A program made the translations under genes and the position numbers. Of a stretch of DNA of 64,000 nucleotides, positions 17,938-27,111 are shown in pieces (the stretch's first letter is position 1; the number at the start of each line of letters is the position of its first letter). Source of the DNA: JADKIH01 sp031385005 (GTDB lineage: Bacteria; Bacteroidota; Bacteroidia; AKYH767-A; 2013-40CM-41-45); contig JANNBB010000062.1 in the NCBI GenBank assembly GCA_031385005.1, forward strand, positions 37,388-101,387, given 5' to 3'. The notes beneath the pieces were generated by a model. That model was not told the origin of the DNA, did not search any database, and saw nothing but the letters and a program-made list of their open reading frames with translations.

Positions 17938-19109
17938 TTATTTATTCTTTTTTACTAATTCAACTATTTTACTTAATAGCAATTTCTCTTCTATTGGTTT
18001 GGATATGTAACTATCCATTCCAAATTCTTTACATTTAGACATGTCCATCGTAGTTACATCCGCTGTCAATGCAACGATTGGAATATGAGATTTCAATGTT
18101 TTACGTATGTATTTTGTTGCTTCATAACCGTTCATTTCTGGCATATGCAAATCCATCAAAATAATATCGTAAGTATTGGTTTGCATTTTTTCTATTGCCA
18201 ATTTCCCATTGCCTACTATATCATATTCAAATCCAAAATCAATTAAAATAATTTTGATTAGTAATTGGTTTAATGCAACATCTTCGGCTACTAATACCCT
18301 CAGGGTTTTAATTTCTGAATTTGGATTTATTTGGACAATTTCTTCTTCTAGTTTTAGATTTGTTTTACCGAAAGACAGCGTAAAGCTAAATTCAGAACCT
18401 TCACCGAGTTTACTTTTTACGCTAACACTTCCCCCTTGACCTTCTACTAATTGCCTTACAATAGAAAGCCCTAACCCTGTGCCCCCATAAGAAGTAGATG
18501 TGTTAATTTCAGCCTGTTCAAAAAGATTAAAAATTGAATCTAATTTATTGTCAGGAATGCCAATTCCTGAATCGGAAACTACAAATTCAATGGTCACATT
18601 TTCCTTGTCTTCGTGCAGTAATTTGATAGTCAGTTTAATTTTTCCCTTTTGTGTAAATTTTACGGCATTGCTTAGGAGATTAAAAAAAATCTGATTAAGT
18701 CTTAACGAGTCGCATAAAAGTATAGAAGGTACTTTGCTGTCGTGTTCTACCGCAAGTTCTAAATTCTTTTCTTTTATTTTCAGGTCAAAAGAATGTAGTA
18801 TTGAGGTTATTGATTTCCGAATTTCGGTGGGATGTTTTTCAAATGTCATTTTACCTGCGTCTACTTTTGCCAAATCAAGTATATCATTTATAATCAGGTT
18901 TAAAGACTTGCCACTTGTACTTATAGCTTCAACAAATTCTTTTTGTTGCAACCCTAATTCAGTTTTCAATAACACATTTGTAAACCCTATGATAGAATTT
19001 AATGGTGTACGAATTTCGTGGCTCATGTTTGATAAAAACTGTTGTTTGGATTTGGTAGCATTTTCTGCAAATTCCTTTGCATTTATCATTTCTTTTTCAA
19101 ACATTTTGC

Positions 19110-19797
19110 GTTCGGTAACATCCCGTGCTGCTGCAAAAACTCCAAGAACATTTCCTTTACTATCTTTATAAACAGAAGCATTGTATAACACATCTGTCAA
19201 ATATCCATTTTTATGTTTTATCGTTAGCGGATAATCGGCAACAAAACCTTTTTCAAAAACCTGCTGATAACCCTCTTGTGCTTTTTCTGGCTCTGTAAAA
19301 TAATTGGAGAAATCTGTATCAATCAGTTTCCCACGTTCAACTCCAGTAACTTTTATTGATGCCTCGTTCACATCTAAAATCTTTCCTGTTGCACTGATAG
19401 TCACAAGTGGGTCTAAACTCGCTTCAATTAAACTTCGGGCGTATTGTGATGCTTGTTTTTGTGCAGTAACATCCCTTGCTGCTGCAAAAACTCCAAGAAC
19501 ATTTCCTTTATCATCTTTATAAATAGAAGCATTGTATAACACATCTGTCAAATTCCCATTTTTATGTTTTATCGTAAGCGGATAATCGGCAACAAAACCT
19601 TTTTCAAAGACCTGCTGATAACCCTCTTGTGCTTTTTTTGGTTCTGTAAAGTAATTGGAGAAATCTGTATCAATCAGTTTTTCACGGCAATACCAGTAAC
19701 TTTTATTGATGCCTCGTTCACATCTAAAATCTTTCCTGTTGCACTGATAGTTACAAGTGGGTCTAAACTTGCTTCTATTAAACTTCGGGCATAATTA
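19110..19797. repeat. Tandem duplication of the PAS-coding segment (351 bp)
   Basis: The segments at about 19110-19445 and 19460-19797 are near-identical at DNA level. Matching words are offset by exactly 351 bp up to the word AATCAGTTT (19321 and 19672), but by 350 bp from TTTTATTGAT (19351 and 19701) onward. One base is therefore missing in the copy at 19681-19700. Confidence 0.85.
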
Positions 19798-20880
19798 GCA
19801 ATGATTAACTCTGCTGCTCGTTTTTCTTTTTCTTCATTTTGAAAAGCAAGTTCTATGTTAGCAATGCGTAACTCTGCTGCTCGCTTTTCTTTCTCATTAT
19901 TTTGAAAAGCAAGTTCTATGTTAGCAATGCCTAACTCTGCTGCACGTTTTTCTTTTTCTTTGTTTTCAAAAGCAAGTTCTTTATTTGCAATGCCTAACTC
20001 TACTGCACGTTTTTCTTTCTCCGATGCACGTTTTTCTTTCTCTTCATTTTGAAAAGCAAGTTCTTTATTAGCAATGGTCAATTCTTCTGCTCGTTTTTCT
20101 TTCTCATTGTTTTGAAAAGTCAGCTCTATATTTGCAATGTTTAACTCTGCTGCACGTTTTTCTTTTTCATTGTTTTGAAAAGCCAATTCTTTGTTAGCAA
20201 TGCTTAACTCTGCTGCTCTTTTTTCTTTCTCATCATTTTGAAAGACAAGCTCTTTGTTAATAATGGTCAATTCTGCTGCTCTTTTTTCTTTCTCATCATT
20301 TTGAAAAGCAAGTTCTGTGGTAGCAATGCTTAATTCTGCTGCACGTTTTTCTTTCTCATCATTTTGAAAAGCAAGTTCTATGTTAGCCATGTTTAATTCT
20401 GCTGCTCGTTTTTCTTTCTCTTTGTTTTCAAAAGCAAGTTCTTTATTTGCAATGCCTAACTCTGCTGAACGTCTTTCTTTCTCCGCTGAACGTTTTTCTT
20501 TCTCATCATTTTGAAAAGCAAGTTCTTTCTTAGCAATGGTCAATTCTTCTGCTCGTTTTGCCTTCTCGTCTTTTTGAAAAGTCAGTTCTATATTAGCAAT
20601 GTTTAACTCTGCTGCACGTTTTTCTTTCTCATGCTTTTGAAAAGTCAATTCTTTGTTAGCAATGCTTAACTCTGCTGCTCTTTTTTCTTTCTCTTCATTT
20701 TGAAAGACAAGCTCTTTGTTAGCAATGGTCAATTCTTCTGCACGTTTTCCTCTCTCATTGTTTTGAAAGGAAATTTCTTTCTTGGCAGTTTTTAACTCTG
20801 ACAGCAGCTTCTCAATCTCTTCTTTTTGAAAAACAAGTTCTTTGTTAGCAATTAATAATTCTGATGCTGATTTTTCTAGT
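19797..20880. repeat. 63-bp coiled-coil coding repeat array
   Basis: Sixteen full units and one partial encode a 21-residue motif of the form AELxIANKELAFQNEEKEKRA. Units 3-9 and 10-16 (in translation order) resemble each other as blocks, including a 7-residue insertion (AEKERRS and SEKEKRA) at the same place in each block, about 460 bp apart. This suggests a block duplication on top of unit duplication. Confidence 0.85.
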
Positions 20881-20894
20881 GCTGTTGTTTTCAT

Positions 20895-21129
20895 ATTAAG
20901 GAAGGATTTTAAGATTATCTGAAATCATTTTGTAAAGTAAGGTAAATAAAGCCTTGTCCGCAATTGTAGTTTTGTTCATTTTTGCACTGTTGTCTGATGT
21001 TAGCACTGTCGTCATAGCATGGCCGATAACAATAAAATATGCGCACACTTTCTCTATAGTGAAGTAAATGTTGGTTTCTACTGTTATCATTGCTTAATTT
21101 ATTAGGAGAGATTTGAAAAATGCTAAATT
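20895..21129. other. Intergenic region upstream of the hybrid kinase
   Basis: 235 bp that includes CCGATAACA at 21023-21031 and two GCACTGT words like those near 17860-17870 on the other side of the kinase gene. No gene is visible. It probably holds the kinase promoter. Confidence 0.4.
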
Positions 21130-21504
21130 TTAATGCATCTCAATTTTATGAAGCATGAGTTGAGCTATGTTCGCGGCCCGCGATTTAGCTTCTTCTGCTT
21201 TGGCACCTTGAAAGTGAAGGTCTACAATCCGGTTAAAAATTAATAGCCAGGTGGAAAATTCAGTTTCTGAAAGGGGTGTAATTTTACTTAGTGCAATATG
21301 TTTGACCATAGGGTTTCCGGAGTAGCTGTGTTCTCCTAAAAGCAAACTCGACCAAAATGAATACATTTTTGGTAAATGTGTCTGCCAGTCAACTTTTGCA
21401 ACATTTTCGAAAATATGGCCAAGAATTGAATTTGATTTGACTTCATTGTAAAAAGAATTTACCATTAATTCAATATCAGCAGCACTTTCAATATCTTTTT
21501 TCAT
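21130..21504 (-). CDS. Group III truncated haemoglobin
   Basis: A 124-aa small haem protein of the truncated globin group III (trHbP) type. It has SFYNEVKSNSILGHIF at the start, HLPKMYSFWSSLLLG in the middle and a likely proximal His in PMVKHIAL. Group III globins bind oxygen, NO or peroxide in bacteria. ATG at 21504 is chosen over the TTG at 21513. Its ATG overlaps the stop of the upstream DUF2024 gene (ATGA), so the two are made together. Confidence 0.88.
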   Translation of the reverse strand: MKKDIESAADIELMVNSFYNEVKSNSILGHIFENVAKVDWQTHLPKMYSFWSSLLLGEHSYSGNPMVKHIALSKITPLSETEFSTWLLIFNRIVDLHFQGAKAEEAKSRAANIAQLMLHKIEMH

Positions 21505-21767
21505 GAATGACAATTTTCCATTTCAATAATGTAGTAGCCTTCGTTAAGTATGGTCTCTTGGAAATTCGCTTTCACAGCTTCCACATGACAGAACTTACAT
21601 TCTTTGGAGGTTATAAGTTGACCTTCCTGACCTTTTGATTTTAGATATTCTTTCCCATATCCATAAATTTTATCAGTGTCTTTTATTTCGGCAGGAGCAA
21701 TTATATCAAAGTGCATGATGGTCCCGTCTTTTTTAGTCACATATGTATCCCAAACAGCTACTTGCAT
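21501..21767 (-). CDS. DUF2024 protein
   Basis: An 88-aa protein with the DUF2024 opening MQVAVWDTYVTKKDGTIMHF and a central KECKFCHVE carrying a CxxC pair, followed by GYYIIEMENC. DUF2024 has no assigned function; the CxxC and third Cys suggest metal or thiol chemistry. The gene directly precedes and overlaps the truncated haemoglobin gene. ATG at 21767. Confidence 0.85.
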   Translation of the reverse strand: MQVAVWDTYVTKKDGTIMHFDIIAPAEIKDTDKIYGYGKEYLKSKGQEGQLITSKECKFCHVEAVKANFQETILNEGYYIIEMENCHS

Positions 21768-22194
21768 ATTTATATCTATATTTTAATTTGATTAACCGGA
21801 AAGAAAAGAAATAATATTTGGTGCGAAGTTAATAAAAAACTGAGTGGCTTTGTTTGTTATTTCAAGGGTAGGCTGGTTAATATTGACTTTTGTTTATCAC
21901 AAATTATTTTTTTTTCTTTTTGGACAATCAAAAAGAAAATTAAGGATGTTAGTACCGGCCTTTGTTTTACCCGGACAACAGTGATTTTATTATATATAAA
22001 TTTCGAAGGGGGCTTTATAAGCTAAAAATGCAGAAGGTCAGGTTAAAGAAATAAAGTAAATAAATCTTGCGTTTATTTAATTTCAATGATGTATGAATAA
22101 ACCACCTGCATTTTACTGCAGGTGGTCGGGAAATAGGTTTACTTATTTCCGTTGGTTTAATTTTTTTCTTGTTTCCGAATTTCGTTCGGGCCTT
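21768..22194. other. Intergenic region with a hairpin
   Basis: 427 bp upstream of the DUF2024-globin pair. It contains the hairpin at 22101-22126 and AT-rich sequence elsewhere. No ORF or RNA gene was recognised. Confidence 0.5.
22101..22126 (-). terminator. Strong hairpin, probable terminator
   Basis: A perfect 10-bp stem (ACCACCTGCA with TGCAGGTGGT) around a 6-nt loop. On the minus strand it lies about 70 bp after the stop of the 86-aa gene and is followed by TTTATTC, a weak T tract. A terminator is likely; a cis-acting RNA structure is possible. Confidence 0.45.
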
Positions 22195-22455
22195 TTATGT
22201 GTTTTTATTTTTCTCTACTGATTTCTTTTCTTTTTCATTGGCCTTCATTTCTTGCTCTTCCGGACTAATTGCTGCTTTAACTGACGAGGAGGTGTCTGTT
22301 TTAATAATTTCTGTATTGGTTTCCACTTGCTCGTTTTGTGACGCTTTTATATTGTTGGGATTTGTTTCTTCTGTTTTTTTTCCTTCCTGTGTTTTTTCAA
22401 AATGAGATTTACTCTCCTCGTGTTGACTTTCATTCACTGTTTTAGTATTTTTCAT
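22195..22455 (-). CDS. Small hydrophilic protein, probably disordered
   Basis: An 86-aa protein with no hydrophobic segment, made mostly of Glu, Lys, Ser, Thr, Asn and Gln, and with no clear family. ATG at 22455 is followed by a hairpin downstream. The unusual but consistent composition favours a real, disordered stress-type protein, but the absence of any recognisable domain leaves it uncertain. Confidence 0.45.
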   Translation of the reverse strand: MKNTKTVNESQHEESKSHFEKTQEGKKTEETNPNNIKASQNEQVETNTEIIKTDTSSSVKAAISPEEQEMKANEKEKKSVEKNKNT

Positions 22456-22702
22456 TTCGCTGATTTTAGATTGTTAAATTTTAATTGGAATGTAAATCTA
22501 TGTGGTTTGTGAGTTAATTGAATTACACAATTAATGAATAGATTTATAAGATTATCCTAATCAATCAAAAAAAAGGAGCTTTTTAAGTCTAAATTATTTT
22601 GAAGATTGAATTATTATTTTTTTATAAAGGAGAAACTCTTTTTGATAAACTGCTCTTTTAAACGGATTATTTTTTATCTTGCAAGACTGCGGACATCTTT
22701 TT

Positions 22703-25081
22703 ATGGATCGATTTTATAAAATCTTAAAGACCTTTTTTCTAAAAATTTCAGGTCTTTTCTCAACACCCTTTCTTAAGAGAAAAATTAAAAACAAATTTTT
22801 GCTCTGGACAATTCGGTTAATTCTTTATGCATTTTATTATGTAGTCGCATTACAATTCAATTTTTTGTGGTTGTTTGGGTATTTGCCTGATGCCGAAGAT
22901 GTTGCAAATCCTGAAGTTTCAATAGCCACAGAACTTTACACGATGGATAGTGTTTTAATCGGTAAATATTATAATGAAAATCGTACTCCTGTTTCATTTG
23001 AAAAAATCTCTCCGTTTTCTGTTAACGCATTAATTGCCACTGAAGATGTTCGGTTTTATGAGCACAATGGAATGGATTTTAAATCTTTATTCGGAAGTGT
23101 TGTTGCAACAGCCACCGGCGATGATAGGGGAGGAAGTACAATCACCCAACAATTGGTGAAGAACATGTTTAACACCCGAAAGAAAGTAAACATGGGTTTG
23201 CTCCAGTACATTCCTTATGTACGCACCGTTGTTGCTAAAACAAAGGAGTGGCTAACCGCATTTAAATTGGAATCTTTTTATGGAAAGAAAAAGATTCTTG
23301 AAATGTATTTTAATACAGTTGATTTCGGAAATAATTCATTTGGAATTAAAGTCGCAAGCCAGAATTATTTTTCCAAACAACCTGCCGATTTAAAGTTGGA
23401 GGAAGCTGCAACACTTGTCGGTTTACTCAAAGCAACAAGCACCTATAACCCAATTCGTAATAAAAAACGTGCCTTAGAAAGACGCAATGTCGTGCTATCT
23501 AAAATGCTGAAATACAACTTTATAACCCAGCAATTGTACGATAGCGTTTCAAGTTTGCCTCTGGTTTTGAATTTGCGTAAAACTATGTCAAGCGATAATG
23601 ATTCTTATATAAGACAATTTGTAGAACATAACATTTACGGGTGGATTGAAAAAAAGAAATTGAATTTATATGAGGATGGGTTGAAAATATATACAACTAT
23701 TAATTCTCGTTTGCAATTGTATGCAGAGCAGGCAATGATTTCGCACATTAAAAAACTCCAGAAGAAATTTAACGATCAATGGAAAGGAAAAAATCCTTGG
23801 CGCGATGATGCCGGAAATGAAATTCCTAATTTTATCTACGAGCAAATTTCCAAAACCGCTTATTATGAAGAGTTGAAATATCGTTTTAACGATAATGATT
23901 CCGCTGTTTTTTCTGAATTGAAAAAGAAAAGGCCCATGAAAATATTTAGCTGGAATGGTTATGTTGATACATTAATGTCTTCAATGGATTCGTTGGCTTA
24001 CTTTGCGCGTTTTTTAAATATTGGAATGATGAGCATGGATCCGTTTGCAGGTGAAATTCGTGTGTATATTGGAGGAATTGACTATAATTTTTTCAAGTAT
24101 GATCATGTTTCGCAAAGCAAACGGCAGGCGGGATCTACTTTCAAGCCTTTTGCCTATCTGGCTGCACTGGCTGATTCTTTTTCCCCTTGCGATTTGTTTA
24201 TTGACAAGCCGGTTAAAATTGAATATGAAGGAGGACAGTTTTGGGAGCCCAAAAACAGCAACGATAAATTTACGTTAAAGGAAAAGACATTGCGAAGGGC
24301 ATTGGCTCAGTCATGTAATTCTATAACGGCGCAAGTCACCGAAAAAGTAGGATGGGGAAAAGTTATTGAATATGCACACAAAGCAGGTATTGTTTCAACT
24401 CTCGACTCTGTTCCTTCTGTTTGTCTGGGAGCAAGCGATGTCAATGTACTTGAAATGGTGCGGGCTTATTCTACATTTCTGAATAAAGGTAAAAGAAGTG
24501 ATCCAATTATTGTAAGTAAGGTTTACAATACGCATGGAGAATTAATCGGAGACTTTAAGTCTAAACAAACGCAAACGATAGATGAAGAGACTGCTTGGTT
24601 AATGTGTTACATGCTCCTTGGTGCGCTTCAGGAGCCGGGTGGAACATCCAGAGCATTGTGGGGTTATGATATTTTCCCAAACAACAATGAGATTGCCGGT
24701 AAAACCGGCACAACATCCAATTATAGCGATGCTTGGTACATGGGACTTACTCGTGATTTAGTAACCGGAGTTTGGGTCGGTGCTGAATATAGATCTGTGC
24801 ACTTAAAAGGAAGTGCCGGACAAGGTTCGCAGGCGGCATTACCGGTTTTTGCAAAAATGCTTGAGAAGGCTTATAAAGATCCGAAGGCAGGACTTTCACC
24901 CGGAACATTTCCTTCACCAAAAGTTAAAATCAAAAAAACATATATCTGTCCTGTTCTAATCGATAGTTCTGATTTTGATTTTATCATGTCTGATTCTATG
25001 TTGATTAAATTGCCGGAAGATTCCTTAGGTGTAGATTTGGACTCATTGGAAAATGAAATACCGGTCAAGCCGATTGATTGA
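22703..25081 (+). CDS. Class A penicillin-binding protein (PBP1A-like)
   Basis: A bifunctional peptidoglycan glycosyltransferase/transpeptidase of 792 aa. After a TM helix (about 35-60) the GT51 domain shows EDVRFYEHNGMD and GGSTITQQLVKN. The transpeptidase domain shows the nucleophile motif GSTFKPF (SxxK), SCN in AQSCNSI, and KTG in AGKTGTTSNYSDAW. It is anchored in the inner membrane and acts in the periplasm. ATG at 22703 is preferred over the TTG at 22679; the near-consensus box TATCTTGC lies just upstream. A single gene, not in a dcw cluster. Confidence 0.92.
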   Translation: MDRFYKILKTFFLKISGLFSTPFLKRKIKNKFLLWTIRLILYAFYYVVALQFNFLWLFGYLPDAEDVANPEVSIATELYTMDSVLIGKYYNENRTPVSFEKISPFSVNALIATEDVRFYEHNGMDFKSLFGSVVATATGDDRGGSTITQQLVKNMFNTRKKVNMGLLQYIPYVRTVVAKTKEWLTAFKLESFYGKKKILEMYFNTVDFGNNSFGIKVASQNYFSKQPADLKLEEAATLVGLLKATSTYNPIRNKKRALERRNVVLSKMLKYNFITQQLYDSVSSLPLVLNLRKTMSSDNDSYIRQFVEHNIYGWIEKKKLNLYEDGLKIYTTINSRLQLYAEQAMISHIKKLQKKFNDQWKGKNPWRDDAGNEIPNFIYEQISKTAYYEELKYRFNDNDSAVFSELKKKRPMKIFSWNGYVDTLMSSMDSLAYFARFLNIGMMSMDPFAGEIRVYIGGIDYNFFKYDHVSQSKRQAGSTFKPFAYLAALADSFSPCDLFIDKPVKIEYEGGQFWEPKNSNDKFTLKEKTLRRALAQSCNSITAQVTEKVGWGKVIEYAHKAGIVSTLDSVPSVCLGASDVNVLEMVRAYSTFLNKGKRSDPIIVSKVYNTHGELIGDFKSKQTQTIDEETAWLMCYMLLGALQEPGGTSRALWGYDIFPNNNEIAGKTGTTSNYSDAWYMGLTRDLVTGVWVGAEYRSVHLKGSAGQGSQAALPVFAKMLEKAYKDPKAGLSPGTFPSPKVKIKKTYICPVLIDSSDFDFIMSDSMLIKLPEDSLGVDLDSLENEIPVKPID

Positions 25082-25142
25082 TTAGAATTAGTAAACTGAA
25101 AAGATTTATTTCTAATCCAGTATCAACCCACTCTTCAATTAG

Positions 25143-26333
25143 CTATTGTTTAATCACTTTTCCGCTTTGAATCATTTTATTTTTATTTTCCAAGATGTAA
25201 ACATAAATTCCTTTTTCCAGTAATTCAGTATTGATTGCAGTGTTTTGTGTAAAATTTTGTTGAAGAGTTTGCCGAGAGGTTATGTCAAATAATGTTATTT
25301 GATAATCACCTTCAGTTATGGCAGAAACAATTAGGTTTTCATCAAATGGATTGCTGCAAATAACACCTTCGTTTCTCCCATATTTCTCATCAACAAACCC
25401 TGTAGGCGTGCATTTGCAATCAGAAAAGTGTTCTATAAAGAATAATTCGCCTGAATTGATAACTTGATTGTAAACCATATTTCCGCTTATCGTATTAGCG
25501 CCAATTAACATATGTCCCGAACCTGAATAATAATAATTGCCGGATGATTGATTGATGCAATCACCTCCTGATGCCGGTTTAAATATGCCTACATTCCAGC
25601 TTGTATTGGAAACATGTGTAATTTGTCCTGTGTATGGGTCGATTGTTGAAAGATACTTAACCCCCGCATTTACATTTGCAGAAGTACCAAATATTTCATG
25701 CGTGCTGCATTTTAAAGATATGTGACCAAAAATTTCATTGGGTAAATTCAACACAGGATTGTCGTAACGTATTTGTCCGGAATATATATCCAATCCAATT
25801 AAATTGCCATTTTGAAAAGCAAATATTCCACTGTCGGCATCAAGAAAACTCATGCATCCCATACAGAATGAGGTATTGGAATTTAAGGATGAAATGATAG
25901 ACATAGTTGCAGAATCCGGATCGTACTTTGCAAAAGAAATGCTTGTAGGATAGTCGTTAATTATTCCATAAATTTTTAGATCACAAGGATTAAAACGAAT
26001 GTGGAGAAAGTCGGCAGTAGGTGGAATTGGTAATACTGTTGAGGAAAGTAAATTCCCTGTAACCGGGTCAAATGTAGATAAGATATTTCCTTTACATAAA
26101 TAATATTCGTGTGCAAGGTTGTTGATGCATGAACTGTAATTACTTCCTAAAGCGGTTGCTGCAGTTTGAAAATTAGTAATCGCACCGGTTGCAATTTCAA
26201 TTTTTGAAAAATAAAACACTCCGGGGGATGCATTGTTAAGCCCATATATATAATTTGTAATTTGTGCATGGATAGGGAAGGTAAGAAGTGTAAGCAACCA
26301 GGTGGTATATAAAAAGTTTAAAATCTTTTTCAT
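25143..26333 (-). CDS. Secreted T9SS cargo protein, beta-propeller-like
   Basis: A 396-aa protein with a signal peptide (MKKILNFLYTTWLLTLLTF, then IHAQ). The body contains repeated short blade-like segments such as FDPVTGNLL, IDPYTGQITHV and GLDIYSGQIRY, which suggest a beta-propeller. The C-terminal 75 residues look like a type IX sorting domain, ending GIYVYILENKNKMIQSGKVI. ATG at 26333 is the only start that gives a clean signal peptide. Function unknown. Confidence 0.75.
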   Translation of the reverse strand: MKKILNFLYTTWLLTLLTFPIHAQITNYIYGLNNASPGVFYFSKIEIATGAITNFQTAATALGSNYSSCINNLAHEYYLCKGNILSTFDPVTGNLLSSTVLPIPPTADFLHIRFNPCDLKIYGIINDYPTSISFAKYDPDSATMSIISSLNSNTSFCMGCMSFLDADSGIFAFQNGNLIGLDIYSGQIRYDNPVLNLPNEIFGHISLKCSTHEIFGTSANVNAGVKYLSTIDPYTGQITHVSNTSWNVGIFKPASGGDCINQSSGNYYYSGSGHMLIGANTISGNMVYNQVINSGELFFIEHFSDCKCTPTGFVDEKYGRNEGVICSNPFDENLIVSAITEGDYQITLFDITSRQTLQQNFTQNTAINTELLEKGIYVYILENKNKMIQSGKVIKQ

Positions 26334-26507
26334 TGTCTTTGCTTTTAAATTATTAGGTAGGCATGTAAATATAAAAAAGATTATCACTTTTTCGAAAGTG
26401 TCGATTAATTTTCCGTTAAAAGAAAGAAAAATTGAAAAAAAAAGAGACTTATGAATCCCGGATAATAAAGCAAAGCTTGCAATCTTTAATCGCAAAGCAT
26501 TCGGCAA

Positions 26508-26921
26508 TTAAATTAATAAAATTTTACCGAATTCGTTTAAAATATCGTTCCAGGACTTTTCTTTGGCTTCTGCCGCATCTTGATTGATTATATTGGTGTG
26601 CCTAAGAGTGAATTTGCAATTGTCTTTATCTGTCGTCAAAGTTATTTCCAATAAAGTATTGTTTTCTTCCGGTCTGGTGAATCCTTTCACGTTCCAGTTT
26701 AAAACAATGGACGAATTTGTAATGTCAATATATTTACCGCTGATAATACCTCTATTTGTAAATGTAAGACAATAACTTCCTCCCTTCTGAAAATCATTTT
26801 CAATCACATCAGCGCCTGTCAGTTTTAAAAAGGTTGAGTCGTGGAAGTATTGAAAAATATTAACAATTTCAGTTGGAAATATTTTTTCGATATGTATGCT
26901 GTATATGGGTTGGTCTTTCAT
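26508..26921 (-). CDS. SRPBCC/AHSA1-like protein
   Basis: A 137-aa protein of the START/SRPBCC superfamily (activator of Hsp90 ATPase-like group): IYSIHIEKIFPTEIVNIFQY at the start, GGSYCLTFTNRGIISGKY in the middle, and a long C-terminal helix. Such proteins bind small hydrophobic ligands; the ligand is unknown. Its C-terminal EAKEKSWNDIL matches the usual W-x-x-x-L helix end. ATG at 26921. Confidence 0.75.
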   Translation of the reverse strand: MKDQPIYSIHIEKIFPTEIVNIFQYFHDSTFLKLTGADVIENDFQKGGSYCLTFTNRGIISGKYIDITNSSIVLNWNVKGFTRPEENNTLLEITLTTDKDNCKFTLRHTNIINQDAAEAKEKSWNDILNEFGKILLI

Positions 26922-27111
26922 TGGCCTTATTTATTAACTTAACTCGCTTATGCAGGGTGGTACAGACACTCGATGTAATTTAACGAATCCGGAAATTGAA
27001 TTTTACATTCGCAGGATTTAAGTATTAAAGGATAGTTGGCCTTCAACTATTCGAAATATTTTTTTTAATTTAAAAAACAAGAATCGGTTTTTAATGAAAA
27101 AATATTTTTTA

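Larger units (their letters stand above)
17938..20894 (-). pseudogene. Hybrid histidine kinase, split by a 1-bp deletion
   Basis: One gene of about 985 codons interrupted by a frameshift between 19681 and 19700. The front part (from ATG 20894) is about 340 residues of 21-residue coiled-coil repeats followed by the start of a PAS domain. The rear part (open from 19680 to the stop at 17938) has the rest of PAS1, a second near-identical PAS, HisKA with FLSNMSHEIRTPLNS, an HATPase_c domain with LLSNAVKFTQ, SGIGIP and GGTGLGLS, and a receiver domain with the phospho-acceptor Asp in ILMDLHMPEMNG. No signal peptide or TM helix, so a cytoplasmic sensor. Alternatives are a sequencing error or programmed frameshifting. 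Confidence 0.75.

Noticed and set aside
19797..20880. 63-bp repeats as a CRISPR or satellite array
   Set aside because: They are in frame, continuous and encode a coiled coil in a kinase; there are no spacers.
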